Positions 1 to 11,792 of a DNA stretch of 64,000 bases are shown in pieces (the first letter of the stretch is position 1; each line of letters begins with the position of its first letter). The stretch covers positions 5,138,081 through 5,202,080 of the forward strand of contig NC_132888.1 of NCBI RefSeq assembly GCF_030463535.1. The letters are read 5' to 3'. Origin of the DNA: Salminus brasiliensis. Its lineage: Eukaryota > Chordata > Actinopteri > Characiformes > Bryconidae. Position numbers and translations under genes: made by a program. The notes under the pieces are model-generated. The model worked only from the letters and a program-made list of their open reading frames with translations. It did no database searches and was not told the DNA's origin.

Positions 1-231
1 CGATTGATCACCATACCCCCTCATCCCCAACTCTCCAACATCACCCCAAAAATACTGGATAGAACACCATCCATAATTCCAGAGAACACAGTTCCACTGG
101 TCTACAGCTCAATGGGTTGATGTTGATCTGCTCCTGAAAGAACTTGTTAGCAATGTGTCAGCAATGGGTGCAAAGTAAATTCAAACTAAATGCATTCAAG
201 TGTCCACTAACATTTGGAAACTTAGTGTATA
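1..231 (+). repeat. Dispersed repeat family R1, truncated copy
   Basis: The block resembles three other stretches in this window (5990-6290, 19487-19850, 29868-30310). Shared landmarks in order are a 'gatcaccac' start, 'ccccaa.tactgga', 'ccagagaacacagttccac', 'ctgctcc.gaaag' and a 3' end 'gtgtccac.aacatttgg'. This copy begins at the window edge and ends near 'cttagtgta'. The ending matches the terminal type of non-autonomous Tc1-like fish elements as I recall them; the class is an inference. Confidence 0.6.
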
Positions 232-1285
232 AGATTTGGGGAAGCCATTAAGAACTAAGAAATAAATTTAAAACTGTTGAAATGCTCATGTTGCAAGATG
301 TAGAGGATACATTGTCCTCCAGGATGGCCCAGTAAAAATATCAGTCTACTGATTTCTACAATTCTACTTTAGGTTCTGGTCTTTTTGTTTGCATCACTCT
401 GGGATAGCAAATGATTAACCTTAGAAATATTTTTCAAATAAAAAGTGGTGGTAGTGACTACATTGGCAGCAGTAAAACATAGCTCTGAATCTAAAACTAT
501 TTGATATATGAAGGAAAAGGCTGTTCTCAAGTTTGTACCCCATATAACTGAAGACAATGTTTGGTCATCCATTGAGCAAAATCTGGTCAGTTTTGTGATT
601 TCCAAAAGAAATGGAATGGTATAGTTATATATCATCAGCATAGCTATGCAAACTGGTGTCATGTATCCAGGCAACATTACAATCCTGGTGCAAAAACAAG
701 AGCAAAATCAAACCATGTGGGACTACCTTAAAAAGCCAATGTCCTGCCGACGGCCCAAAAGTGAAACTTTATTTACCAGAGAATAGCCCCACCAGTTTGT
801 ACTGAAGTCTCTGAGTAATACACCTTAGTGTGGAATAAGCCTTTTTGTGTTAAGGGGATAATGTGACAAATTATGCATCTTTACTGTCCATAACATGGCA
901 CAAAAGTAAGAACCCTACATGCTATGACTAAAACCCGAACATAAAACACCTTCCTCTAAGTGAAATGTGTCCATGACGTGTTCATAATCTACAGTGCCAT
1001 CATTCAGATAACCATCTATGCTCTGATGTACTCATCTCACAAATGGGTACATCTCTCAATTTTTTAAGACTCTTAACCAGCTTTTTTCCTCTCTGTCTAC
1101 TCATCTCAGAAGTTCATGGACCATAGGAACTGCTCCTATTGATTAAACATGTCTGGATTATTATAAATCATGGATGTTTTTTTCAAAGATCTCTATGAAA
1201 ATACCTGCTAAGGGAATCACTATGAAAATAAAAGTGAACTGCCATCATGACAGGAATCCTAGCATCATGGCATGTGTGGTTGTTA
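232..1285. other. Gene-poor stretch
   Basis: AT-rich sequence with no ORF that looks like a protein. It contains the R3 copy at 722-862 listed separately. I see nothing else. Confidence 0.5.
722..862 (+). repeat. Repeat family R3 (short MITE-like), copy 1
   Basis: Related to 30790-30944 and 45730-45880. The common core is 'ccagagaa.agccccaccag' followed by 'tttgta', then 'gtaatacacctta.tgtg' and 'gttaaggggataa'. The best copy (30790-30944) starts and ends with inverted TTAACCCCTTAA-type termini; here the left terminus is eroded. Confidence 0.55.
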
Positions 1286-1289
1286 CTTT

Positions 1290-1920
1290 TGTGCCATGGT
1301 ATGTTATGTTCTGGGGCTGCTTTGCTTCATCTGGCACAGGGTGTCTTAAATCTGCACAGGGTACAATGAAATCTCAAGACTAGGTCTTAGGACAAGACTA
1401 AGACTGGTCTCAGTTAGAGGTCATGGGTTTTGCAACAGGATAATGATCCAAAACACACAGCTAAAAACACTCAAGAATGGCTAGGAGGAAAACATTGGAC
1501 TTTTCTGAAGAGTCCTGACCTAAATCCTATTGAGCATCTTTGGAAGGAGCTGAAACATGCCATCTGGAAACGGCACCCTTCAAACCTGAGACAACTGGAG
1601 CAGTTTGCAGTTTTCCAGTTCATGAGGAGTGGGCCAAACTACCTGCTACAGGAATCTTTTGATTGCAGTAATTGCCTCAAAATATTGTGCAACAAAATAT
1701 TGAGTTAATGGTACCATCATTTTGTCCAGGCCTGTTTAATGAGATTACTTTTTTAAATAATTCTGTTGAAGCATGGTTCAAAATCAATGTTGGATTTCCA
1801 TTTGTTCATTTTCATAGAATTTTTATCTATTATTACTTTTGTCAGATTTAAGTTATTTCTGTGGCCATTGTGGGTTTTTCTTTCATTTACTGAGGGGTAC
1901 CAATCATTTTGTCCATGTGT
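1290..1920 (+). mobile_element. Tc1-like DNA transposon remnant (3' half)
   Basis: Three traces of a Tc1/mariner transposase lie in order on the plus strand: 'MFWGCFASSGTGCL' (about 1306-1347), '[16 protein letters not shown]' (about 1433-1480) and '[17 protein letters not shown]' (about 1512-1562). These are the classic DDE-region blocks (D..PKH and NPIEHLW). About 50 bases between the first two blocks are lost, and the tail after 'LEQF' is shifted. The 3' terminal inverted repeat is still visible at about 1890-1920 ('ggggtacca.tcattttgtc'), mirroring the left end of the copy at 58354. The 5' half is missing. A dead element. Confidence 0.85.
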
Positions 1921-2890
1921 CTGGATAATGGGAGTTTTGCATATGAAAGTGACAAACCATGAACCTCAAACAATGTTGTTCCTCCTGCAAAAGAAAAAAT
2001 GACAGAGCTGTAAAACAAGGCAATTTCAAAATCCCACTGTTCAAAACTGTTACATCACAGTCTTGACTTGTCATAGTCAACTCTTAAAGTTGTGTCATTG
2101 GGAGAATATGGTGTTGTTGATACTGGAGAGCAGCTCACCTCCAGAGTTTGCTAGTTATTGGATGAGGTTGCTACATGAACCCAGGCCTTGTGCCCATTGT
2201 TTTTTTTTCTGCACCGGTGACTTTTGTGTCAGGGAAGTGAGTGGAGGCAAGGCTAAAAGCTAACCGGCTACAGACTCTTTAGCTTGCTTTCAGCACACTG
2301 CGCTGAGAAGACACAATGAGAGGACAGCAGTACTATCCGGTAAGACTCTGGAATAATTACATTGGTTGTGTTAAAGTGTTACTGCATTGGTTCTGTGAGC
2401 TGAGAACTTGAACTGTTTCAACCACAATGATATCATGCATTTTTTTACATTTCTCTGAATGTTCACAGTATCAAATCATTCATATACCCCTGCGCACTGC
2501 GCACTATGTCTCCTCCTTCTTAGAATTCTGAAACTCTTAACTAAGTACACTAAGAAATCTGCATGTGTTTTGCATGCTCTGACTCTTAGACTACCCTGGC
2601 TCTGACCCACCTAACTCAGCTCATGAAAGTGTTTAAAGGCATGATATGAAGCACAGATATGAAGTATGATATCTCAGTGTTCTCTGAGAATTGGCTGAAT
2701 TCTTCTACTTAATGCTTAGATTACCAATGTTAGATTAGTTACATAGTCACTTAGATAGTAGTTACTGAATAACCCATGCAAATTACTTGATGATACCTCT
2801 GAATGTTAATTCTAGTTTTCTAGTAGCATCCCATAACCCAACTTTTGAGACTCTCCAGATAGGAAGTACATTCAACATTCATAGTCAATA
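1921..2890. other. Intergenic stretch with a possible first exon
   Basis: Mostly unremarkable AT-rich DNA. The exception is a slightly more GC-rich patch at about 2160-2340 that ends in a short ATG segment and a good splice-donor sequence (see 2316-2339). Confidence 0.4.
2316..2339 (+). other. Candidate 5' exon end: ATG plus 7 codons then splice donor
   Basis: An ATG at 2316 opens eight codons (MRGQQYYP) that run straight into CCG|GTAAGA, a near-consensus splice donor. The context upstream (ACACAATG) is an acceptable start context. Spliced to the zbtb32 BTB exon at its acceptor (19918) it would hit a stop after about 11 more codons, so it is not the zbtb32 start; it could at most be a uORF exon of that gene or the first exon of an unseen gene. 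Chance occurrence is quite possible. Confidence 0.15.
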
Positions 2891-2894
2891 TAAC

Positions 2895-3245
2895 TTGCAA
2901 TGTAAAGGTTTTTATTGCCAATAATCCCACCTGGTCGTAGCTCCCCCTAGCACTGACAGTGCTCCCAACACAGGGAAAGGAATTAACACATGTCTCCTCC
3001 AATACATGCAAAGCCAGCCTCTTTTCGAACTGCTGACATCACCAGGTTGCAGACATGCTCGGTGGAAAGCATCTGGTCCCACGCTCCACCACAACAGCTT
3101 ACAGATGCCTGTGCCGGCTGACATTGTTAAAAACTGATGAGGGGAGAGAGCCCCATTGACCCACCTGGAAAGAGCACAGCCAATTGCGTGGACACTTGCA
3201 ACCCCTGGGTCATAGTGGTAGTGCATTAGATCATTTAAGCCTTTT
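2895..3245 (-). repeat. SINE-like dispersed repeat
   Basis: A comparatively GC-rich 350-base block in AT-rich surroundings. Read on the minus strand, its later half has the arrangement '...gtattggaggagacatgtg' followed by '...gggattattggcaa', which I recognise as the tail region of a common otophysan interspersed repeat. No second copy is in this window, so this rests on memory. The open frame across it (about 2912-3259) is incidental. Confidence 0.35.
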
Positions 3246-4011
3246 AAAGAACCACCCACAAGTGATTCTTCTATGTTACTGCACCAAGGAACCCATTTGG
3301 CACTCTTATTTATGTATGTATTTATTTATTTATTTATTAAGTTGTTCAGTGTAACTGTGAAAAACACTGAATCGTTTTTTTTAAACACTGCATCGTATTT
3401 CAGTTGCCTCTTTTCCAATCTCTCAAATGCCTTTACAAATGCTTCTCCAGCGTGACCGGATGAGATCCGACTTTCCTTTCCTTTGTAAAAAAGCACAACT
3501 TTTCTGTTTAACTTCCTGTAAAAAACGATTTCTCATCTAAACTGTCCTGCTTCGGGAGACCGTGAACAGTTTAGAGAAAAGGTGGGTATACTTTTACAAC
3601 GCCATGAAACAGTAGATGGTTCTCGCACTTTCGCAATGACTCAAAAAGGCCAGAAGACGCATACGCAAGCACTTAAAATGTGGACCAGATCCGTCTTTGA
3701 CCATTTCTAAATGTGGTTTGAGTGATCCAATCATGATCCGATCGCAATACGTCTTGGGGGTGATTACACCTGGCTTTCCATTCGGACAAATCTGAATCCG
3801 AATATGATCCGATCACATAGAATGCTGTTAATGCCAGGTGTCTAAGAGACTCTAAGACTTTTAAAACTACATTCGCTTACTTCTTAAAGTCCCTCTTGAG
3901 CACAGTTTATGCAAAATGACCAAATGTTGCTACCAAGCAAAGAAAATGTCAATGAGCATGTAGTGTTTCTTTTGACCATGACAGATCTGACCACTTGAGG
4001 CATGGACAATA
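3246..4011. other. Gene-poor stretch with a short palindromic repeat
   Basis: Contains a short TTTA array (about 3310-3340). At about 3765-3845 there is a small inverted-repeat unit, 'acacctggc' facing 'gccaggtgt', with repeated 'gatccgatc' motifs inside, which looks like a MITE end. No gene seen. Confidence 0.35.
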
Positions 4012-4362
4012 GACTAGATCCTAAAAGTTCCTGTAAATTGTGCATTGATGCACTTTAGGTGCCCATGACCCTGTTGCCAGTCCATCCAGTTGTACTTCCT
4101 TGGAGTATTTTTGGTAGGTACTGACCACTGCATACAAGCAGACCTGCCTGATGTTTTGGAGATGTTCTAACCCAGTTGTCAAGCCATCACAGTATGGCTG
4201 TGTCTCAGATTCTTACACTTCTTACACTTCTTATTCTTACACACCCATTTTTCCTGCTTTTAAGACCTTATCACCTTCCAGAACTGACTGTTCACTTTCT
4301 GCCTAATAGACCTGTGGCAGATCTCACTGTAGATGAAGATAAACAAAGTTTTTTCACCTGTC
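4012..4362 (+). repeat. Dispersed repeat family R2, copy 1
   Basis: Shares ordered blocks with 8626-8866 (plus), 8868-9235 (minus) and 24805-25085 (plus): 'gatcct' + 'cctgtaa.ttgtg', 'gcccatgaccctg', 'ccttccttgga.ca.tttt', 'ggtactgaccactgcata', 'acattttggagatgttct', then a 3' part with 'ctcagattctta' and 'gatgaagataa'. No coding capacity recognised. Class unknown. Confidence 0.6.
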
Positions 4363-4440
4363 ATAAGATAAGATAAGATAAGATTATTATTATATTATAT
4401 TATATATATATATATTAGTCCCGCAGTGGGGAAATTCACA
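4363..4440 (+). repeat. (TAAGA)n array with LINE-type tail motif
   Basis: A run of TAAGA pentamers becomes AT-rich and is followed by 'tattagtcccgcagtgggg' and 'aaatt'. The same combination occurs at 6927-7015. Such a pentamer array joined to this motif is a common fish non-LTR retrotransposon tail. Confidence 0.55.
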
Positions 4441-4489
4441 AGTCATGGTACTAATGTTATGGCTGATCAGTGTGTACATATTCTTCTCC

Positions 4490-4536
<47 letters not shown>
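4490..4536. repeat. (TTA)n microsatellite
   Basis: Uninterrupted TTA trinucleotides. Confidence 0.95.
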
Positions 4537-4792
4537 GCTGTTGAAAGACTAAAAAGCATGTCTTTCAGTATGTCTTAAGACTAAAAGCATGTCTTTTAGT
4601 ATGTTGCCATTGTCAGTTTTCAGCAATTGACCTCATCACCTCATTTTACCTCATTTGTAATTAGGCCACACTAAAAAAATTCCCTGAGAAGAGGTAAGCT
4701 TGAAGTGTACTTAATTTTAGCATGAACAGGAAAACGTCACATTTCCCATGCAGCGGTGCGACTGACAAGTAAGCTGTCACACTATTTCTTTC

Positions 4793-4796
<4 letters not shown>

Positions 4797-4847
<51 letters not shown>

Positions 4848-4941
4848 TTCTCTCTCTCTCTCTCTGAAACCCACACATTACTGAGAATTTCACATTGTGA
4901 CACCGCTGCAGATTCCTCCAAAACATATCCATTCATACTAC

Positions 4942-4990
<49 letters not shown>

Positions 4991-5037
4991 GCTCTCTCTC
5001 TCGCTCTCTCTCTCGCTCTCTCTCTCACACACACACA
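4797..5037. repeat. Two (TC)n arrays and a short (CA)n
   Basis: TC runs at 4797-4865 and 4945-5026 are separated by about 80 bases of unique sequence; the second ends in (CA)n. The Arg/Glu/Ser-rich reading frames across this region are products of the repeat. Confidence 0.95.
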
Positions 5038-5989
5038 AATTGCAGATCATGCAGCCACAGTTCTCAGCAATGCGAATATGCCTTGCCAGTGTTTATGAGC
5101 AATTACTGTGGTAACTCACTTTTTGAGTTTACAGTGTCTGCAACCGCAACCTTTAACGTTTTTTTCAGCGTGTGTGTGTGTGTAAATCAAGGCTAGCTGG
5201 GTTTTTGCTATCAGGATATAACTATTTTTCAGGATATGTTATATAATAATATATAATTATATATAATATAATAATTATAAAGGGCTACACAGAGCAGAGT
5301 GTTTTTTGAGTTAACTCTACTTAGTTTAGTCCACAACTCACATTCTTTCCCAGTTGACATGCCATGCTCACCAGGTTCTGTAAAGGGACCAGAAGGAGTT
5401 AACCATGGCCCCATCTGGGTTGTACACTGTCTAAATGGGATCCATGTGAGATTAAGGTGGGCTGTACTGATGGAGCCCAATTCATTTGATAAATGAAACC
5501 TCTCAACATATATCCAGTGTCCCTCAACCCTCCCTTTCTGTCTTTCTGCCTTGAATAATAATCAGATGTCCACACGCACACATACATTGATTGATTGTTG
5601 GTTGAGCAACGCCGTCTTGCGGGTCTCATAGTGAGTCAGCTTGTGTTGGTTAATGGTCCAGTGCCTAAGTGTTAAACTGTCAGTAGGCTGCAGGTTATAC
5701 TGCTATTGAGGTTTGCAAAGGTGGCTCTTGAAATTACTTTCAAGTCCCCCTAAACCTTGTCAGTGGTCTCGATCTGCTCTTTGCTTTTCAACTGACATTT
5801 CAGTGTGCTTGTACCATATAGTTAATCATAATCACATGATCAGTCAGCAGTGTACGGGCTGGCAGTCATGTTATGAGTTTGCTCATACTTTCTTAATCAG
5901 TAACATTATTTAATAATGCTGCCAAATAAAATTCATGCATTGTGTTCTGATAGGTACTGTCTTAGCAAGCTTACGCATGCATGTACACA
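5038..5989. other. Gene-poor stretch
   Basis: Contains a short GT run near 5170 and an AT-rich patch at 5235-5275. No convincing exon or repeat. Confidence 0.45.
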
Positions 5990-6290
5990 CACTATACTGT
6001 ATGTCCAAAAGTGACTAAAGTTTCAGGACATCTGGTCATTCATTGTTTCTTCTGAAATCAAGGGTCTTAAAGAAAGCTTCTCCTGTTTTTGCTGGAGTAA
6101 CTGTCTCCACTGTCCAGGAAAGAATGGTCACAACCTCAACCCTTAAGCCCACACCTGGCATTAGGCAGCATGTTGCCCATTGGTTCATGTTTATCTGCTC
6201 CAGAGAGTCCTATTCTATTGGCAGTACTACTCTACAGGTACTAGATATGCCGACACACATTGGTGAATGCTTTAATTAGAAGACATTGTA
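5990..6290 (+). repeat. Dispersed repeat family R1, copy 2
   Basis: Carries 'gtaactgtctccactgtcca', 'acacctggcattaggcagca' and 'tctgctccagagagtcctat', then 'attggcagta.tactctaca', all shared with 19487-19850 and partly with 29868-30310. The middle section present in the other copies ('gatcaccacc...') is deleted here. Confidence 0.65.
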
Positions 6291-6926
6291 TTTATTGAAT
6301 AATAAACTAGAGGTAAATGTGCTCTAAGGCCTTATAGGTGTATTCCAAACCATGTACAACACACATATTTTCCATGATTCAAAAGACCAGAGTTTTAACA
6401 TGGACAGCAAAACTAGGGTACTTTCATTAGCTTTTAGCCAATTTAAATACTGTCTGAAGTCTGAACGCCCCCACTTTTTCTACTGTTCTTGAACATAACC
6501 CTAGCAGGACATCAACAACACCTATCATGTAATGTTGAAAGATGGGGTAGCCCTCTTAAAGAGCACAGAGTGAAGAGGTTTATAGTGGAAGACTGAGTCT
6601 ATGACAGTTTCCCTGAGAGGTTTCAGTCCCAATAGTACAGTTTCAGAGTGTATCACTTCCATACAGCCACAAAAGCCGTTGAGTACAGTATGCAAAACTT
6701 GACATTTCCTTTTAAACTGTGGGGGAACCGACAGGAAATTACTGGACCATTCAAACCAGAAACTGTGCTGTACATTGAGTTGAGAGAAATGTACTATTAG
6801 GTCCATTTCTGTACATTTGCAGGACCTAAGCAACATTTTTAATCAGCAAAACATTGGGCCATCTCTTGACTCCAAGGGCCTAGAGTTGTGGGTTTCAGTT
6901 TGGTGTGCTGTTTCTGGCTACTCCAG
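6291..6926. other. Gene-poor stretch
   Basis: No exon, RNA gene or repeat recognised. Confidence 0.4.
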
Positions 6927-7015
6927 TTAAGATAAGATAAGATAAGATAAGATAGTCCTTTATTAGTCCCACAGTGGGGGAAAGTCTCAGTGTCACAGCA
7001 GAAAGGGATAGCAAG
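6927..7015 (+). repeat. (GATAA)n array with LINE-type tail motif
   Basis: Five GATAA units followed by 'tcctttattagtcccacagt' and 'gggg'. Second copy of the motif at 4363-4440. Confidence 0.6.
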
Positions 7016-7092
7016 ACACTCAGTTACAAAAATGTAGATAAATAATTTACACTATATACACAATATAAATAAGAATTAAACAAAAAAAAGTT

Positions 7093-7262
7093 TCCTCCCA
7101 CCTGCCACACACAATGAATTGGCTAGGCTAAATTGACCCTTAAGTGCAATGGGTGTATGGGTGTGTGTGTGTTACCCTGCTATGTACTGCAACCCTGTCC
7201 AGGGAGCACTCCTTCCTTGCACCCAGCAGATAAGCAGGTGAGAAGACGAATGGATGAATGAC
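7093..7262 (+). repeat. Dispersed repeat family R5 (LINE/SINE tail), copy 1
   Basis: Contains 'ggtgtatgggtgtgtgtgtg', 'ctgtccaggg.gcactcc', 'ccttgcacccag' and an end in 'gaatggatgaatga'. A second, shorter copy is at 54140-54262. The arrangement is typical of a very common fish L2/CR1-derived 3' tail. Confidence 0.6.
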
Positions 7263-8625
7263 TTTAGGCCCCTGGTGGCTCAGTGTTTTTAAGTGACTGC
7301 TTATGTTATGAATCTCTATATCTACTATATCTATCTTCTTTAAGTAGACATTAGATATAAGTTCTTAGATGAGCAAATGAACTGAACTACACAACTATTA
7401 ATAGACCTGTGTGGACCCTGCTAAATGGTACTAAATGGTTTCTTTTTCTAGCAAAAGGAAGCATGGTCAGTGACCATGACCTCTATAGCTTTACTAAGGT
7501 GCTGTTTCCTGTGAACTACAGCCTTGTAAAACAATTCTCACATCTAACACCATCACAGATATGCCACAGGTATATGCACAGCAGATAAAGGAAAAAATGT
7601 AGTGGCCAGATTAGACCTCACAGGTTGGATCTCAGTTTGCTTTTTATTTCCGAGAAACACTTTTATTTGATGTGAACACACAACTTCAGCAGTTATTTTT
7701 GGTTTTCTGTAATCTTCATTGTTTGTGTTACTGAATGCACTAAAAAAAAAAAAAATAATCATTAAATATATTATTAATTAAATGATTAATTGTATTTGTA
7801 GGCAGACATTGTGAAATTGAATAACATGCAGTACCAAAAATATGCTAGAGTAAAGGCAGTAGAGCAAAAAGCCTGTAGTACAAAAGAATACCATACTAAT
7901 GGCAGGAACAGGTGTTCTGCATTCTTCTTGCATTGCTAATACTGCCATCTATTCTAATAGCATAAAGATAATGGCATCATCTTGAGATCTTAAAGTAATA
8001 AAACTTTATTTACTTAACAATGACAGAATTATTTTGAGATGTGCAAATAATGAATGTGCAGAGGCCTATTGGCATGCATGGGTACAGCACACCTAGTTAA
8101 TAAACATTTACATTATGTAGCAATTTCACCTTAAAATAGCAGCTTCAGAATAATGTTGATGCTCCACTGACTGTAACAGGGAGAATGGCTTCTCCATCAT
8201 TTCCACTCCAGGCTGGGACGCTACTGCACTATGGTTTTTAGGTGTAGCTGCTCGAGATCTCTCTCCAGAACGGCATATTGCTGCATAACCTGAGTCATAT
8301 TTGTGAGAATCCCTGCAATGTTACTCTACCACCTCAGTCCTCATGCTTCTTTACCTTCAGATGTTGCTTTGTAGGTTCTGTTTTCAGATTGTCAACAAAT
8401 GCATGTGAACAGCTATCATGTGCATTTGGTGAGGGTGCTTAAAGTGTTATTTGTTTTACAACAGTGGTGTAATAATGCTTCTTTAACATACCATCAAATT
8501 ACTATAAACCTATAGGCAAATTAAATGAAATCTCTACCATAAAGAAATTGAGCAAATAAAATATGTGAATTCATGGCCTTGAATGATTAACTGTTAACAG
8601 TTACTGCCAATCAGCGATAACATCA
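7263..8625. other. Gene-poor stretch
   Basis: AT-rich DNA with an A-run at about 7742-7755. I see no gene or clear repeat. Confidence 0.4.
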
Positions 8626-8866
8626 AAACACCTATGAAGGTGTTCTGTGGTCTTTGGCACCAAGGTGTTAACAGCAGATCCTTTAAGCCCTGTAAGTTGT
8701 GAGGTTGGACCTCCATAAATCACATAAATGAGCCATGAGCAACCCATGACCCTGTGTGCAGTTCACTGGTTGGCCTTCCTTGGAGCACTTTTGGCAGGTA
8801 CTGACCACTGCATATTGGAAACACCCCACAAAACCTATCTGATCGTAGACCCATTATATGTGCCCT
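8626..8866 (+). repeat. Repeat family R2, copy 2 (forward arm of an inverted pair)
   Basis: Shows the R2 blocks 'gcagatcctttaag', 'cccatgaccctg', 'ggccttccttggagcacttt' and 'ggtactgaccactgcata'. It directly faces a minus-strand R2 copy at 8868-9235. Confidence 0.65.
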
Positions 8867-8867
8867 G

Positions 8868-9235
8868 ATCACTGAAGTAAAAACATTGATTATCTTCATA
8901 TACAGTGGCATCTGTCCAGGGGTGGGATATATTAGACAGCAAATGAACATTCGGTTCTGATGTGTACAGAATAAGAATCTGAGCCACTATGACAAGGGAC
9001 GAACTGTGATGGCTAGAATATTGGGTAACAGCAGGCAGGTCTTGTGGGATTTCTCTAGTATGCAGTGGACAGTACCTACTAAAGGTGCGCCACGAAAGGA
9101 CGCTCAGTGAATCTGCAACAGGGTAATGGGTTGCCCAAGGCTTGCTGAGGTGATCCATAGAGGCCCCCTTAAAGGATTGTTGGCAGATACCACAGGATGC
9201 CTTCAAATGTCTTGTGGAATCTATGCCTTGATTGG
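8868..9235 (-). repeat. Repeat family R2, copy 3 (reverse arm of an inverted pair)
   Basis: Read on the minus strand from about 9210 downward it has the R2 blocks in order, including 'gtaggtactgtccactgcat', 'tggctcagattctta' and 'gatatgaagataatcaatg'-like sequence. It extends further into the 3' part of the family than copy 2. A minus-strand open frame (8835-9206) is incidental. Confidence 0.65.
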
Positions 9236-10747
9236 TTGAATCCGTTATGGCGGCACAAGGGGGGCCTATTCAATATTAGACAGATGGTGTTAATGTTAGA
9301 GTCAATGGTGTATATCCCACGCCATGATAGGTGACATTGTAATGAAGGAATCAATGTTATTAATCAGTCAGTGGTTTTAATTTTTAGTTGCTTAGTGTAC
9401 CCTAACAGTAAATCAAGAGAACAGTCAGTAGGTAATGTGGTTACTTCCGCTTCTATAGAAGGATTCTGTGGTTTCAGATAGAGATAAAGATCATTCTAAA
9501 GAATGAGTGTGATCAAAGTTGTGAGATAAGTGTCCATAGCATTAGACGTCATTAGGATGCAATAAATATTTGACCAGACTATAGAGCTCAAAGTGATGTA
9601 TTAATCCTAAATTGTCCCAGTGGTGTGGTAGAGACTTTTTATTATCTCTGAGCATCAGTCTAAGGTATTGTACTAAAGGTCATCATCTCATGTATGTGTG
9701 TTCACACTTTTGGGAGTAGGTATGGGTGTGAGGATTAGGGTGACACTTTGGTAGATCAACAGGGGGATTTCAGATGCGTCTCTGAAGGATGTTGTGTGAC
9801 AGGTTTCAGTTGTGGCTCAACACCAAACAATCTCTCTATTTTTCCTTTATTGGCTAATTTCCATCTCTTGACATTTTCAAATTGTGGACTGATTGTGTGA
9901 GAATGAGTAGGTAGGAAAAAAGTAAGAGAAAGTAAGAACATATTCCATAATGTTGGTGGTGTAAGTAGGTCATCCATATCAGTCACTGTGCTTGTACTGG
10001 CTTTAAAATTGATCATAATAATAGCACATGCTAGAAAATGAAAACTGTATGTTTATATATTTATTCATTTATTCATACATTTATTGATCTTGAATCCAGT
10101 TTTCAGGCAAGGATTCCAGGATTTAGTTCTCACTTAATTAAATTGTTGATATGACTGAAGTCCAAAGTCCAGAACTGGACATCAAGATACTGAATACTTC
10201 TGGCCTTGGGCCTCTACTACCCAGGTTGCCGCCACATCAATACTAAAGATTTAACAAAAAGTTACTAACTATAATATTTTTCTAACTATTAAACTACTCA
10301 TTTGATGTTTTTTGTTGGTCATAAATAACAACCACTGTCACTGTTTAGTGATTGCCCACCAAATTAAAGCATAAAAAAGAGAACTCTACATAAATCAAGG
10401 TTCCAATCAAGTTCCTGCTTCTTGTCTTCTATTTCAGCTGGAATACAAACATCATTGATAATGTTATGATAGAAATTAGTGGAACTAATCACACTTTGCA
10501 CACTGCAGGTGCACCAAAGTGTTAGTCATTGATTTCGTTTCTCTGCCCTGCTTTGCAAGAGCTTCCTTACAATAGTGAACCGTAAATACACAGTTCTTCC
10601 AATCTTGTTTAACCATCATACTGGACTCTTTAGTTGAGCAACAATTTTAACTTAAGCATTAAACTGTGTTGAGGAGGCAGCAGAGCAGAGAAGGTAAGCA
10701 AAATGACTTTAAAAGGTATGGATGGGCACCTTTGAAATTTTGCATAT
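9236..10747. other. Gene-poor stretch
   Basis: No exon, RNA gene or repeat family recognised. Confidence 0.4.
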
Positions 10748-10781
10748 CCCCCCCCCCCCCAAAAAAAAAAAAAAAAATAAA

Positions 10782-10838
<57 letters not shown>
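10748..10838. repeat. Compound C-run, A-run and (TA)n array
   Basis: A run of about 13 C is followed directly by about 17 A, a short AAAT-rich joint and about 26 TA units. Confidence 0.95.
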
Positions 10839-10841
<3 letters not shown>

Positions 10842-11792
10842 GATATAATTATAAATAAAGAAAGGAATAACCTTGGTACAATTTTAAAACAAGACAAGCA
10901 TTATTTTGTGTGAAAATGTATTACTGGTAATAGGCAACTGCAAATATGGAATCTGGAAGATTTCCTCCCTTTCAATGAACGGCACAAAATACTTGAAAGT
11001 AATAGTTTCCTACGTCCTACGTTTCCTATGTCAGCTGTGCATGTGAATGAGTTAAAGTACAGTCAACTAAGTGTTTGGCATCTAAAAAACAAGAAAAAAT
11101 ATCTATAATAATCTGTTAATTTGTGCTATACATAATTGAAATTGTCTTATTAGCTCAAATGTGACTAAAAACATCTATAATATTAAAATAATCCATATAA
11201 AAGCAGTGCAGTTTGTTATAGCTATATGTGCAGATAACATTTTCCGATTGTATGTATTATTTTTATTAATTAATGAACTTTTTTTTTCATCATGTGAATG
11301 CATGAACTAGATATGAAATAATTCTGAACTGGGCATCAATAATATCTAGTGAGAGCAACACTTGATCAATAAGATCTCTATACTGCTAATATTATAAATA
11401 TTGTTGGGAGTCCCAACATCAGCATTTTTTTTCTGAATTTTGTTTGCGGATGATACATCAGACTGTACTTAACTCATAAACATATTATGGCAGGCTGTTT
11501 TATCATGAGACCCTCAATCGAACTTGTGAATCATTTAAAAGCTGTATTTTAGTGACAAGACTCCCTACATACATCATGAAACTGTGGGTTTTTACAAATG
11601 AATGCACAAAGATAGGCCTATTTTGTTGTCTAAACCATTATTCTATGGCTTACAAAGTGCACGACACACATTTAAAATCTGTGAGCATTTGAGAAATTTC
11701 AGCTTGTAACACTGGATGGTTTGAAGGTTGAAGAAAATACAATAATTACATTTACAATGATTAAAAAAGTTAATAGTATAGTGTGTTATAGA
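10839..11792. other. Gene-poor AT-rich stretch
   Basis: Nothing recognised. Confidence 0.4.

Noticed and set aside
2912-3259. 115-codon minus-strand gene
   Set aside because: It overlaps a repeat-like block, has no recognisable domain and shows no splice or start context of note.
4661-5196. Open frames rich in Glu-Arg-Glu-Ser or Ser-Leu
   Set aside because: They translate TC/GA microsatellite on the two strands.
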